A DNA stretch of 33,369 bases from Dolichospermum sp. ST_sed8 (GTDB lineage: Bacteria; Cyanobacteriota; Cyanobacteriia; Cyanobacteriales; Nostocaceae), in assembly GCA_028658405.1 (NCBI GenBank), contig JAKOGY010000026.1, positions 1-33,369 on the forward strand. Reading direction: 5' to 3'. How positions within the stretch are numbered: position 1 is the first letter of the stretch; each line of letters opens with the position of its first letter. Made by a program: the position numbers and the translations under genes. Below are positions 1 through 6,567 of this stretch, in pieces. The notes beneath the pieces were generated by a model. It made no database searches, was not told where the DNA came from, and worked only from the letters and a program-made list of their open reading frames with translations.

Positions 1-113
1 AATCAAACAAATCACAGTTCCGACAGAATCATCTAAATCAAACAAATCAAACGAATCACAGTTCCGACAGAATCATCTAAATCAAACAAATCAAACAAAT
101 CACAGTTCCGACT
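1..113. repeat. 44-bp tandem repeat, TCTGAACTATGATT-like family
   Basis: The motif ACAGTTCCGAC recurs at 14, 58 and 102, giving an exact 44-bp period with almost no divergence. The repeat continues off the left edge. Read on the minus strand it begins GTCGGAACTGTGATTTG and then runs GATTTGTTT-type sub-repeats, so it is related to the blocks at 8321 and 23126-23425. Units are contiguous with no unique spacers. The last unit overlaps the 3' end of the NYN gene and supplies its stop codon. Confidence 0.85.
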
Positions 114-1452
114 TAACCCCCACTTCCCATTTTTTACCTACTTGCTGAACCTGTAAAGATTTGCAAGAATGCAAAAATTTAACAAAACTACCACTAATCT
201 TTAATTGTTTTATTTGTTCAGTGATTGGTTTACCATATTGTTGATAAAACTTACTCCCTAAAATGCTAACATCAACTGTTTTCTGATTATCTACCTTGCT
301 GAAATTAGTCAAGATATTATTAATCGCTTGCTCTAAATCTGCGGAAGAATTAATAGTAGATAATATTTTTGATGTTGTAGTTGGGGATTGTGAACTATCC
401 TGAATATTTTCTGATTTGGGTTGATGATGTTCAAATAGTGTGAGATATAATTCAGATTTATCATCAATTTGATGAACTACAATCTCAGATGGATAGTTAA
501 TAAATATCTCTCTAGCTTTTTTCCCAGGAAAGTGATGATCAATAATTTGACTAATAGTTAATTGATGTTTGCTTTTAAATAATTTAGATAGAAGCGAAAG
601 TTTAATCCAATAACTTGTAGTTTGTTTTTGCTGTAATTTAATTAAACCCTTAATTTGGGAGATAAACTGCTTGATAGATGGTATTTCTGGCAAGGGTTTG
701 AGAGAATAATTGACAGTTTCACTGGTGGCACTATTGAATACCTTGATATTCTCCCCATGCTGACTAACTTGATAAACTAATATGCCATTTTGCTGTAGTG
801 TATTACATAAGTTTGTCATTACCTTATCTGATGAACAAACAAAAACTTCTTTAATATTGGGATAACGTTCATGAATAGAAGAACCAAGAGCAATCATTTT
901 ACCATCAGCATTATCTCTCCCCGCGGGAACATGAATTAAATCATAACCACGTTCATGTAATTCTATATCTAATTTTCCGCGATTTGACCAATTAGCAAAA
1001 GCAATTTTTACCTGTAGATGACAATGACAAATTGTGGTTAAAAACTTTTCTGTATTGGTATTAAGTTGCAGATTTTCTGCATCTAAAAGCAAAATAGCTA
1101 TACCAGAAAATTGTCGCTGGAGTAAATGTGTAGTATTGAAATCAGGATTTTCTAGATTTAGCTGGTGAATAGAGGCAATTAAATCTGATAGTATTGGTGA
1201 ATCAAAAGCTGCGGGAACAAGCACTGCTTTCAGAGATGATTGCAGTTTTTGTAATAATTCATCCCAGTTTTGAGTTTGACTGAGTATGGCTCTAAATTTT
1301 GTACTTAAAGCTGATTTATTCGCAGATATTTGCCAATTAATAGTTCGATATTTTGCAATCAATAATTCTGGTTGCTGCTGTTGAATAGCAATAATTGATT
1401 GACAAATTTCGACAGAGATTTTTTGTAATAAGTCAGAATCATTATAGGACAT
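100..1452 (-). CDS. NYN-domain protein with C-terminal OST-HTH/LOTUS-like modules
   Basis: This 450-residue protein has a PIN-like NYN nuclease core at about residues 115-240. Visible acidic positions are D124 in LLLDAEN, D180/D183 in GRDNADGK and D209 in CSSDK, the arrangement expected of LabA/DUF88 NYN proteins. Two C-terminal stretches (about 290-340, SQIIDHHFPGKKAREIF, and about 395-445, GSKFYQQYGKPITEQIKQL) resemble LOTUS/OST-HTH winged helices, which bind RNA. Family knowledge suggests an RNase or RNA-binding regulator; the substrate is unknown. The stop codon and last three residues (SEL) lie inside the 44-bp repeat, so the C-terminus was set by the repeat. It follows xseA on the same strand after 68 bp. 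No strong ribosome binding site is visible. Confidence 0.8.
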   Translation of the reverse strand: MSYNDSDLLQKISVEICQSIIAIQQQQPELLIAKYRTINWQISANKSALSTKFRAILSQTQNWDELLQKLQSSLKAVLVPAAFDSPILSDLIASIHQLNLENPDFNTTHLLQRQFSGIAILLLDAENLQLNTNTEKFLTTICHCHLQVKIAFANWSNRGKLDIELHERGYDLIHVPAGRDNADGKMIALGSSIHERYPNIKEVFVCSSDKVMTNLCNTLQQNGILVYQVSQHGENIKVFNSATSETVNYSLKPLPEIPSIKQFISQIKGLIKLQQKQTTSYWIKLSLLSKLFKSKHQLTISQIIDHHFPGKKAREIFINYPSEIVVHQIDDKSELYLTLFEHHQPKSENIQDSSQSPTTTSKILSTINSSADLEQAINNILTNFSKVDNQKTVDVSILGSKFYQQYGKPITEQIKQLKISGSFVKFLHSCKSLQVQQVGKKWEVGVKSEL

Positions 1453-1519
1453 AGCTTACATCGTGCAGTAGAGCATCCTGGGCATAAAGTCTGAATTCTG
1501 AAAATATATTTTCCAGAAC

Positions 1520-2740
1520 TCAACTTTCAGTAACTTCTATAACTTTAACTGTTACCTTACCTTGTGCCAACTGAATTACCAAATTTTCTCCTCTAGTCAA
1601 CTCTGATACAGAACGAGGAATGATCCCATTTTCTGTTCTCACCACGGCATAACCACGCTGTAATACGGCTTTTGGGTCAATACTAGCCAATTTTTGCCGT
1701 AATACTTCTAAGTGCTGACTGGCTTGTTGCAATTGTCCTGTTGTGACTTGTAGTAATTGCCGATGTTTCCAAGACAACTTTTCTCTTTCCTGTTCTACTT
1801 GTCTATCTAACCGTAATTGACGCAATCTGTGTTTTAATCCCTGTAGCTGGTTTTCCCTAGCTGCTAATAATGAATTTACGGCTGTACATAAGGCTGTAAT
1901 TCTCTGCTGCTGTTGAAGTTGTAAGTCAGATAGTACGGGAACAACGGTTTCTGCGGCGGCTGTTGGTGTATGTACGCATAAATCGGCAACTAAATCTGTG
2001 AAAGATTCATCCCTTTGATGTCCAATACCAGTAATCACGGGAATAGGACAATTAGCAACAGCCATAACCACTCTTTCATCATTAAAGCAAGCTAACTCTT
2101 CAACAGCACCACCACCTCTCGATAAAATTAATACTTCGGCACGACCATCTTTTGCTACCAGTTCGATAGCTTTAACTATGGATGCTGGTGCTTGTTCACC
2201 TTGCACTGTAGCAGGTGAAAATAAGATGTGTAAGCCAGGATATCTATGTTTGAGGGTTTTTTGAATATCACCCCAAGCAGCTGCGGTAGGAGAGGTAACA
2301 ACGGCGATAATTTGCGGATGTGGGGGAAGCGATCGCTTTCTGGCTGTATCAAATAGTCCCTCAGCTTGTAAGCGATTTTTCAGTTGTTGATAGCGTAATG
2401 CCTGTAAACCCACACCCGCAGGTAAAGCTTGCCATACTGTTAATTGATACTCTCCCCGTTGGGGATAAATGCGAATACTGCCTAAAATAATTAACTGTTC
2501 ACCAGTAACTGGCATTTGTGCTAATTTTGCTACTTGACTTTTCCAAGCCACGCACTTAATAGAGGCTGTACTATCAGTATCTTTTAATGTAAAAAATAAC
2601 CCACTTTGGTGATGATTGGTGCTGGAAACTTCTCCAGTTACCCACACTTGTCTGAGAATTTCATCTTGTTCTAAGAGTAATTTTAGGTAGTCTGTTAAAC
2701 CAGCTACGGAAAGGGCGGTATTAGGAAAGTCAAAGGTCAT
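1520..2740 (-). CDS. xseA: Exodeoxyribonuclease VII large subunit
   Basis: XseA is the catalytic subunit of exonuclease VII, which degrades single-stranded DNA to oligonucleotides in repair and recombination. The 406-residue protein has an N-terminal OB fold (about residues 8-105, VWVTGEVSSTNHHQSG, FFTLKD). The catalytic domain follows (about 125-315), with AVVTSPTAAAWGDI, LSRGGGAVEELACFNDE and GIGHQRDESFTDLVAD. A Gln/Lys-rich coiled-coil stretch (about 270-350) and the terminal RGYAVV segment complete it. Length is near the family norm. The GHQRD variant of the usual GHE-x-D motif appears intact rather than damaged. The small subunit gene xseB is not adjacent but lies 12.5 kb away at 15245-15484 on the same strand. 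Confidence 0.95.
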   Translation of the reverse strand: MTFDFPNTALSVAGLTDYLKLLLEQDEILRQVWVTGEVSSTNHHQSGLFFTLKDTDSTASIKCVAWKSQVAKLAQMPVTGEQLIILGSIRIYPQRGEYQLTVWQALPAGVGLQALRYQQLKNRLQAEGLFDTARKRSLPPHPQIIAVVTSPTAAAWGDIQKTLKHRYPGLHILFSPATVQGEQAPASIVKAIELVAKDGRAEVLILSRGGGAVEELACFNDERVVMAVANCPIPVITGIGHQRDESFTDLVADLCVHTPTAAAETVVPVLSDLQLQQQQRITALCTAVNSLLAARENQLQGLKHRLRQLRLDRQVEQEREKLSWKHRQLLQVTTGQLQQASQHLEVLRQKLASIDPKAVLQRGYAVVRTENGIIPRSVSELTRGENLVIQLAQGKVTVKVIEVTES

Positions 2741-2845
2741 AGCAGTAGGTGATAGGTGATATAAGTAACCAAGATTCCCGACTTTTTTATCACCTGATCA
2801 TTTATTGACAAGATTATCTAAGAAGTTGGGGATCTTACAAAAGAA

Positions 2846-3013
2846 GGGAACAGGGAACAGGGAACAGATAAGAAACACTCATTTGCACCAGTTTAAAGCT
2901 CAGTCAAAAAAAAGATGTTTTTTTAAGATGCGTAGCCCGAAAAAAAACAGTGTCATTATTTCAATCTCATGTTTTTAAACATGAGCTTTTCCTGTTCCCT
3001 GTTCCCTGTTCCC
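2846..3013. repeat. ~165-bp dispersed element flanked by inverted GGGAACA heptamers (copy A)
   Basis: The element opens with GGGAACA heptamers and closes with the inverse TGTTCCC heptamers, so it has terminal inverted repeats of STRR type. Inside are the palindrome CTCATGTTT-TT-AAACATGAG (about 2967-2986) and a GATGCGTAGCCCGAAAAAAA segment. A nearly identical copy lies in opposite orientation at the right edge (33211-33369). The two differ mainly in homopolymer lengths and in the outer heptamers. No ORF is present. This explains most of the 290-bp gap between xseA and the next gene. Confidence 0.8.
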
Positions 3014-3030
3014 TCTGAATTGCATATTCA

Positions 3031-3300
3031 CTATAATGAATCAAAAGGAGACCACACAGGCATTTCTGTGCAATTATTCAATGTTTCCAATTCTTCTGGG
3101 GAAAGTTCTGATGAATAATCATCTGTTGGGATTATTTTCCGTTGATTGTCTTCAGTATTAACCGCAGATTTTAAGTTATTAGCAACTGAATTTTTTGTTA
3201 ATTGTGAAATATATTCCTGGAGATGTTCTACTACTTGTTTTTGGATATTTAAGGGTAAAGTTGCCATTAATGAAATTAATGCTTGGATATGAGGTGACAT
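3031..3300 (-). CDS. Hypothetical 89-residue protein
   Basis: I do not recognise this protein. It begins with a predicted helical segment (residues 1-35, containing LISLMATLPLNIQKQVVEHLQEYI), similar in style to the N-terminus of small cyanobacterial antitoxin-like proteins. The middle is polar, and the C-terminus is acidic (SSELSPEELETLNN), ending PVWSPFDSL. No clear ribosome binding site precedes the ATG. It stops about 17 bp from the 2846-3013 repeat, so its 3' end could have been altered by that insertion; this is inference. It may be a real small gene or the remnant of a longer one. Confidence 0.45.
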   Translation of the reverse strand: MSPHIQALISLMATLPLNIQKQVVEHLQEYISQLTKNSVANNLKSAVNTEDNQRKIIPTDDYSSELSPEELETLNNCTEMPVWSPFDSL

Positions 3301-3345
3301 ATTGTGAATATTTTTGTTGAAAATCTGATGTTGACTTTAATTCTT

Positions 3346-3397
3346 TCATGCTTTTGATCACTTCTACCAATTTCTTAATATGTCCTAACTCATGCGC
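3346..3397 (-). pseudogene. bioF 3'-end relic
   Basis: These 52 bases match the 3' end of the intact bioF gene (8799-8850) at about 45 of 52 positions. Read on the minus strand they encode [16 protein letters not shown], against [16 protein letters not shown] in the intact protein. Similarity stops abruptly on both sides, and the frame is open only because the relic lies within a short chance ORF. It sits just downstream of a broken copy of the Rpn-like gene. The intact Rpn-like gene stands upstream of spp-ruvA-bioF at 11469-12362. A larger duplication followed by deletion is possible, though a decayed second aminotransferase gene is an alternative. Confidence 0.65.
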
Positions 3398-3486
3398 TTT
3401 TGCTTAACCCAACCTAAAAAAAATAGCTCAGGTATTGGAATACTAATCAAAGTGATGATGTAATCAATTCCCAGATTTTATCTTTT

Positions 3487-4370
3487 TTAATCAATATTTT
3501 GTTGTAACCAGTTTTCTAAATCAGCCATAGCAGAAAAATCAAAGATACTTTCTCCTAATGTTTCTAATTGCGAAACTGATAACTGGCGAATTTGTGATGC
3601 AATTGCTATATCTAAATTACCAAACTGCTTTGATAATAAACGAATAATTAAATTAGCTTCTCCTTGTTGTTCACCTTGTTGCAAACCTTGTTGCAAACCT
3701 TGTTGTAAACCTTGTTTGAGGATTTCGTTATACCAGGGTGATTCTCTTAATACTGTCATATCCCACCTCATGATTTGTTGAACTATTGGTATTTCTAGGA
3801 CAAATGATGCAAAAAATGATAATAAGGGTTCTAAATCGCTTAACTTTTCATTTTCTCGCAGTTTAATTACTGCTTCTGTTGACAATTGCTTCTTCTCCAC
3901 CTCCTTTGAGAATGGGTACAAAGGGTAATAAAGTTGTTAAGTTTTGTTGAAATACTAAACTAGCTTCAATTTCCCTCCAGATTAATTACCCGATATTCTT
4001 GATAACTCTTGATTCCCATAAATTCTTGTTCATAGAAATTGGGAATGTTGGGTGTTTTGACGTGGGGTAAAATATTGATAAGTACAGGATATATGGGTAA
4101 TTTATAACGTTCCCGTGCTAAAGCAATATAAGCCGTCATTCTCAGAGGCATTGTCTCTTTATAACGCAATTGTAGCTCATTGAGAACTAAAAATTCACCC
4201 TCTGGATTTTCGGCTTTAATCAGTACGTCGTTATCGCGGCTAATCCATTGAAATTCTGAGGAAATAAACTCTTTCACCCGAATATCTTTTCTTTGCGTTA
4301 CCCATTGTACCCAATTATCGGGTGCGAGACTGATTAAGCGTTTACTACCAATATCTACTTTTTTGGTCAT
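3487..4370 (-). pseudogene. Frameshifted Rpn-family/DUF4351 nuclease gene
   Basis: This is a degraded paralog of the intact gene at 11469-12362, with strong identity from start to stop. The first 134 codons (4370 to about 3985) are in one frame and contain the PD-(D/E)XK core, NDVLIKAE followed by FLVLNELQ. An extra base in the run near 3980 (CCCTCCAGATT versus CCCAAAGATT in the intact copy) breaks the frame. A second extra base near 3877 (CTTCTGTTGAC versus CTTTTCTGAC) shifts it again. The remaining 3' part, with QGLQ repeats and the DUF4351 tail, reads in the third frame down to 3487. Two +1 insertions account exactly for the three frames seen. The two pieces could be translated separately, but the nuclease and DUF4351 parts are no longer joined. 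Confidence 0.85.
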
Positions 4371-4473
4371 GGATTGATGATTGGAAAATGAAAAAAATTA
4401 GGGGAGAATTATTAATTAAGTTAGTATTATTGTATCATAAAAGTGCAATGCCTTTTGCAGATCATTGATAACA

Positions 4474-4671
4474 GAACTTACGCAACTGGCACATTGGTAG
4501 GGTGCGTCAGATATCAATAATCTGTTTACTTGCAGGATTTATTCAGTCTGACGCACCCTACAACAGATTTTTAGTAGGGTGCGTCAGATATCAATAATCT
4601 GTTTATTTACAGGATTTATGCAGTCTGACGCACCCCATAACAGATTTTTAGTGTGACACTTGTGTAAGTCC
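4474..4671. mobile_element. MITE-like element with two internal hairpins
   Basis: The outer ends are imperfect inverted repeats: GAACTTACGCAACTGGCACA at the left and, read inward from the right, GGACTTACACAAGTGTCACA. Inside, a roughly 77-bp unit occurs twice. Each unit is bounded by GTAGGGTGCGTCAGA and its inverse (4497-4511/4547-4561 and 4574-4588/4624-4638) and followed by AACAGATTTTTAG. Each unit can fold into a long hairpin. There is no ORF. The 389-bp gap 4371-4759 holds this element and otherwise AT-rich sequence that should contain the promoter of the 4760 gene. Confidence 0.7.
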
Positions 4672-4759
4672 TAGATAATTTACCTCACGCTTTCAGAATC
4701 GGGATATTGAACACGCTGACGATAAAATTTTATATACTGATATAAGAAAAGACTGATTT

Positions 4760-5692
4760 ATGACAAGACAACCGCACGACCAACTAGCCAAAGAATATCT
4801 AGAAGAATTATTAGCACCTTTAGGAGAGGTCAAAACCAGTAAAGATGTAAAAAGCGAAGTTCAGGAAATAGATGTTTGGTTTGTTCCGACAACAACAGCT
4901 ATAAATTCTGAATTAGGATTATTAGGAAAAATGGCGGTTACAAGCTGTCTTTTTGAACCTTACCGTAATGCACCTAATGAGGTAGAAATTAGAAGTTGTT
5001 TGTTAAAATTGTATAGCGTTCAGGGTGAATTGTTAAGACAAGCGAAAAGAGAAAAACGTTCTATCTCTGAAGAAGAATTACCTTTTCTATGGATTTTAAC
5101 ACCAACTTGTTCTGAAAGAATCCTAGAAGGGTTTGGAGCAAAAACAAAGGAGGGATGGGAAAAAGGAGTTTATTTTCTGCCAAAATACCAGAAAGCGGCT
5201 ATTGTTGCCATTAACCAATTACCCATAATAGAGGATACACTATGGTTAAGAGCAATGGGAAAGGGCAAAACTCAAACTGAAGCTATCAGCAAAGTTGTTG
5301 AACTTTCACGGGAGAATGATAAATTGAATAAACTGGTAGAAATTTTCGCATCTTGGCAGAAAAATTTAGAATTGAATAGTGATGTTAATGATGAAGAAGT
5401 AAGGGAGTTAATTATGAGTTTATCACCAGCATATCTAAAACAACGGGAAGAATGGAAACAAGAGGGACTTGAAGAAGGAAGACAGGAAGGAAGACAGGAA
5501 GGAAGACAGGAAGGAAGACAATATGAACAGCGTTTGACGGTAGAGAGTTTGTTAGTAGTGCGTTTTGGTAATTTAGATGAGGAGTTATCTGCTATTATCA
5601 GTCAGTTGATGGAACTTTCTCTCACAGAAAGAACTCAGTTATTACTTAATCTTTCCCGTGAGGAATTATTAGCTAGGTTTAAAGTTGATTAG
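4760..5692 (+). CDS. DUF4351 / Rpn-like putative PD-(D/E)XK nuclease
   Basis: This 310-residue protein has a cyanobacterial DUF4351 architecture. The N-terminal domain (1-190) begins HDQLAKEYLEELLAPLG and includes KSEVQEIDVWF, a plausible PD-(D/E)XK core acidic strand, so a nuclease-like fold is inferred. Residues about 230-255 are a charged QEGR-type repeat made of four 12-bp DNA units. The C-terminus (about 255-310, SLLVVRFGNLDEELSAIISQL) is the DUF4351 module. Codon 219 is an in-frame ATG preceded by GGGAG at normal distance. Exactly the part from this ATG onward is duplicated downstream at 5845-6099. Related Rpn proteins in enterobacteria are toxic DNases in phage defence held by intragenic small proteins; transfer of that role here is a hypothesis. 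Confidence 0.75.
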   Translation: MTRQPHDQLAKEYLEELLAPLGEVKTSKDVKSEVQEIDVWFVPTTTAINSELGLLGKMAVTSCLFEPYRNAPNEVEIRSCLLKLYSVQGELLRQAKREKRSISEEELPFLWILTPTCSERILEGFGAKTKEGWEKGVYFLPKYQKAAIVAINQLPIIEDTLWLRAMGKGKTQTEAISKVVELSRENDKLNKLVEIFASWQKNLELNSDVNDEEVRELIMSLSPAYLKQREEWKQEGLEEGRQEGRQEGRQEGRQYEQRLTVESLLVVRFGNLDEELSAIISQLMELSLTERTQLLLNLSREELLARFKVD

Positions 5693-5711
5693 ATGTTTTA
5701 AAAAACAATGT

Positions 5712-5738
5712 AGAGACGTTTCATGAAACGTCTCTTTT
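5712..5738 (+). terminator. Rho-independent-type terminator after the DUF4351 gene
   Basis: A perfect 10-bp stem (AGAGACGTTT, loop CATG, AAACGTCTCT) is followed by TTTT, 20 bp after the stop codon. A degenerate copy follows the duplicated ORF, showing that the terminator was duplicated with the coding tail. Confidence 0.75.
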
Positions 5739-5844
5739 AATAAGTTTCAATAGAATTATCTATTAAAAAAATGTATTTTGGTGTGAGAATGTTTAAAACA
5801 ATAATAATAACAATAATATTCACGAAGAGATAAAGGAGTTAATT

Positions 5845-6099
5845 ATGAGTTTATCACCTGCGTATCTTAAACAACGGGAAGAATGGAAACAAGAGGGACT
5901 TGAAGAAGGAAGACAGGAAGGAAGACAATATGAACAGCGTTTGATGGTCGAGAGTTTGTTAGCGGTACGTTTTGGTAATTTAGATGAGGAGTTATCTGCT
6001 ATTATCAGTCAGTTGATGGAACTTTCTTTAACAGAAAGAACACAGGTATTAGTTAATCTTTCCCGTGAGGAATTATTAGCTAGGTTTAAAGTTGATTAA
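5845..6099 (+). CDS. Free-standing DUF4351 C-terminal module (partial tandem duplication)
   Basis: The 84 residues are nearly identical to residues 219-310 of the upstream protein, starting at the same methionine (MSLSPAYLKQREEWKQEG) and ending with the same REELLARFKVD. The QEGR repeat is shorter, two units instead of four. The duplicated DNA begins just upstream of the ribosome binding site (about 5821 against 5393) and runs through the terminator. The ORF therefore has its own AAGGAG five bases from the ATG. It lacks the nuclease-like domain. It may be a decaying duplicate. Alternatively it may be an independently expressed small partner or inhibitor of the full-length protein, by analogy with Rpn small proteins. 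Confidence 0.6.
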   Translation: MSLSPAYLKQREEWKQEGLEEGRQEGRQYEQRLMVESLLAVRFGNLDEELSAIISQLMELSLTERTQVLVNLSREELLARFKVD

Positions 6100-6113
6100 A
6101 TGTAATGAAAAAT

Positions 6114-6140
6114 AGAGGCGTTTTAGGTAACGTCTCTTTT
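6114..6140 (+). terminator. Degenerate copy of the DUF4351 terminator
   Basis: AGAGGCGTT and AACGTCTCT form an imperfect stem followed by TTTT. It is homologous to 5712-5738 and lies at the same distance after the duplicated ORF. It overlaps the stop codon of the converging gene at 6139 and could serve both strands. Confidence 0.55.
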
Positions 6141-6432
6141 AATCTTCTTCATCAGAATCTTGTTGTAAGATACGACGGTTCAATCTTTCATATTCATCCT
6201 CTAGTAGCCACATTTTAGCGGCTTCATAATTGTCACTAGCAAAGATGATTTTATAGTTTTGTGCAGGGTTATGGATACGGAATTTTCCTGATTGTTCTTT
6301 GACTAACATCAGAATATAAGGAGGAGATATCAAAGTATCTACCCAGATTTCTGCAAACTCCCATTCAGTTTCTTGTTCTGATGTTTGAGAGATTTTAGTA
6401 GCTTGTACGGGGTTTTGTGCGAGGTATGACAT
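6139..6432 (-). CDS. Conserved-looking hypothetical protein, 97 residues
   Basis: I cannot assign a function. The protein is acidic and soluble with no signal peptide or membrane segment. The centre (residues 25-70, EWEFAEIWVDTLISPPYI, KFRIHNPAQNYKIIF) looks like a mixed alpha/beta fold. The C-terminus is helical and very acidic (EYERLNRR, ending QQDSDEED). It converges on the duplicated DUF4351 tail, and its stop codon lies in that unit's terminator. It is transcribed away from the kinase gene at 6568, with a 135-bp divergent intergenic region between them. Confidence 0.6.
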   Translation of the reverse strand: MSYLAQNPVQATKISQTSEQETEWEFAEIWVDTLISPPYILMLVKEQSGKFRIHNPAQNYKIIFASDNYEAAKMWLLEDEYERLNRRILQQDSDEED

Positions 6433-6567
6433 GATATTTGCCTGTAGTTTTCTTAATTTTTATTTCACCGTAGTGCAGAGGGATTCGAGTACCGTCTGCA
6501 AAAATTGGATGGATAAGGATAGTCAAAATGTGATTATAATTATCAATGTAATTACTCACCTGTATCT

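Noticed and set aside
1..113. Regular 44-bp repeats suggesting a CRISPR array
   Set aside because: Units are contiguous and identical over their whole length, with no unique spacers and no cas genes; they are plain tandem repeats.
3179..3370. 63-codon minus-strand ORF
   Set aside because: It overlaps another ORF and has no protein-like composition; its interest is only that it contains the bioF tail relic.
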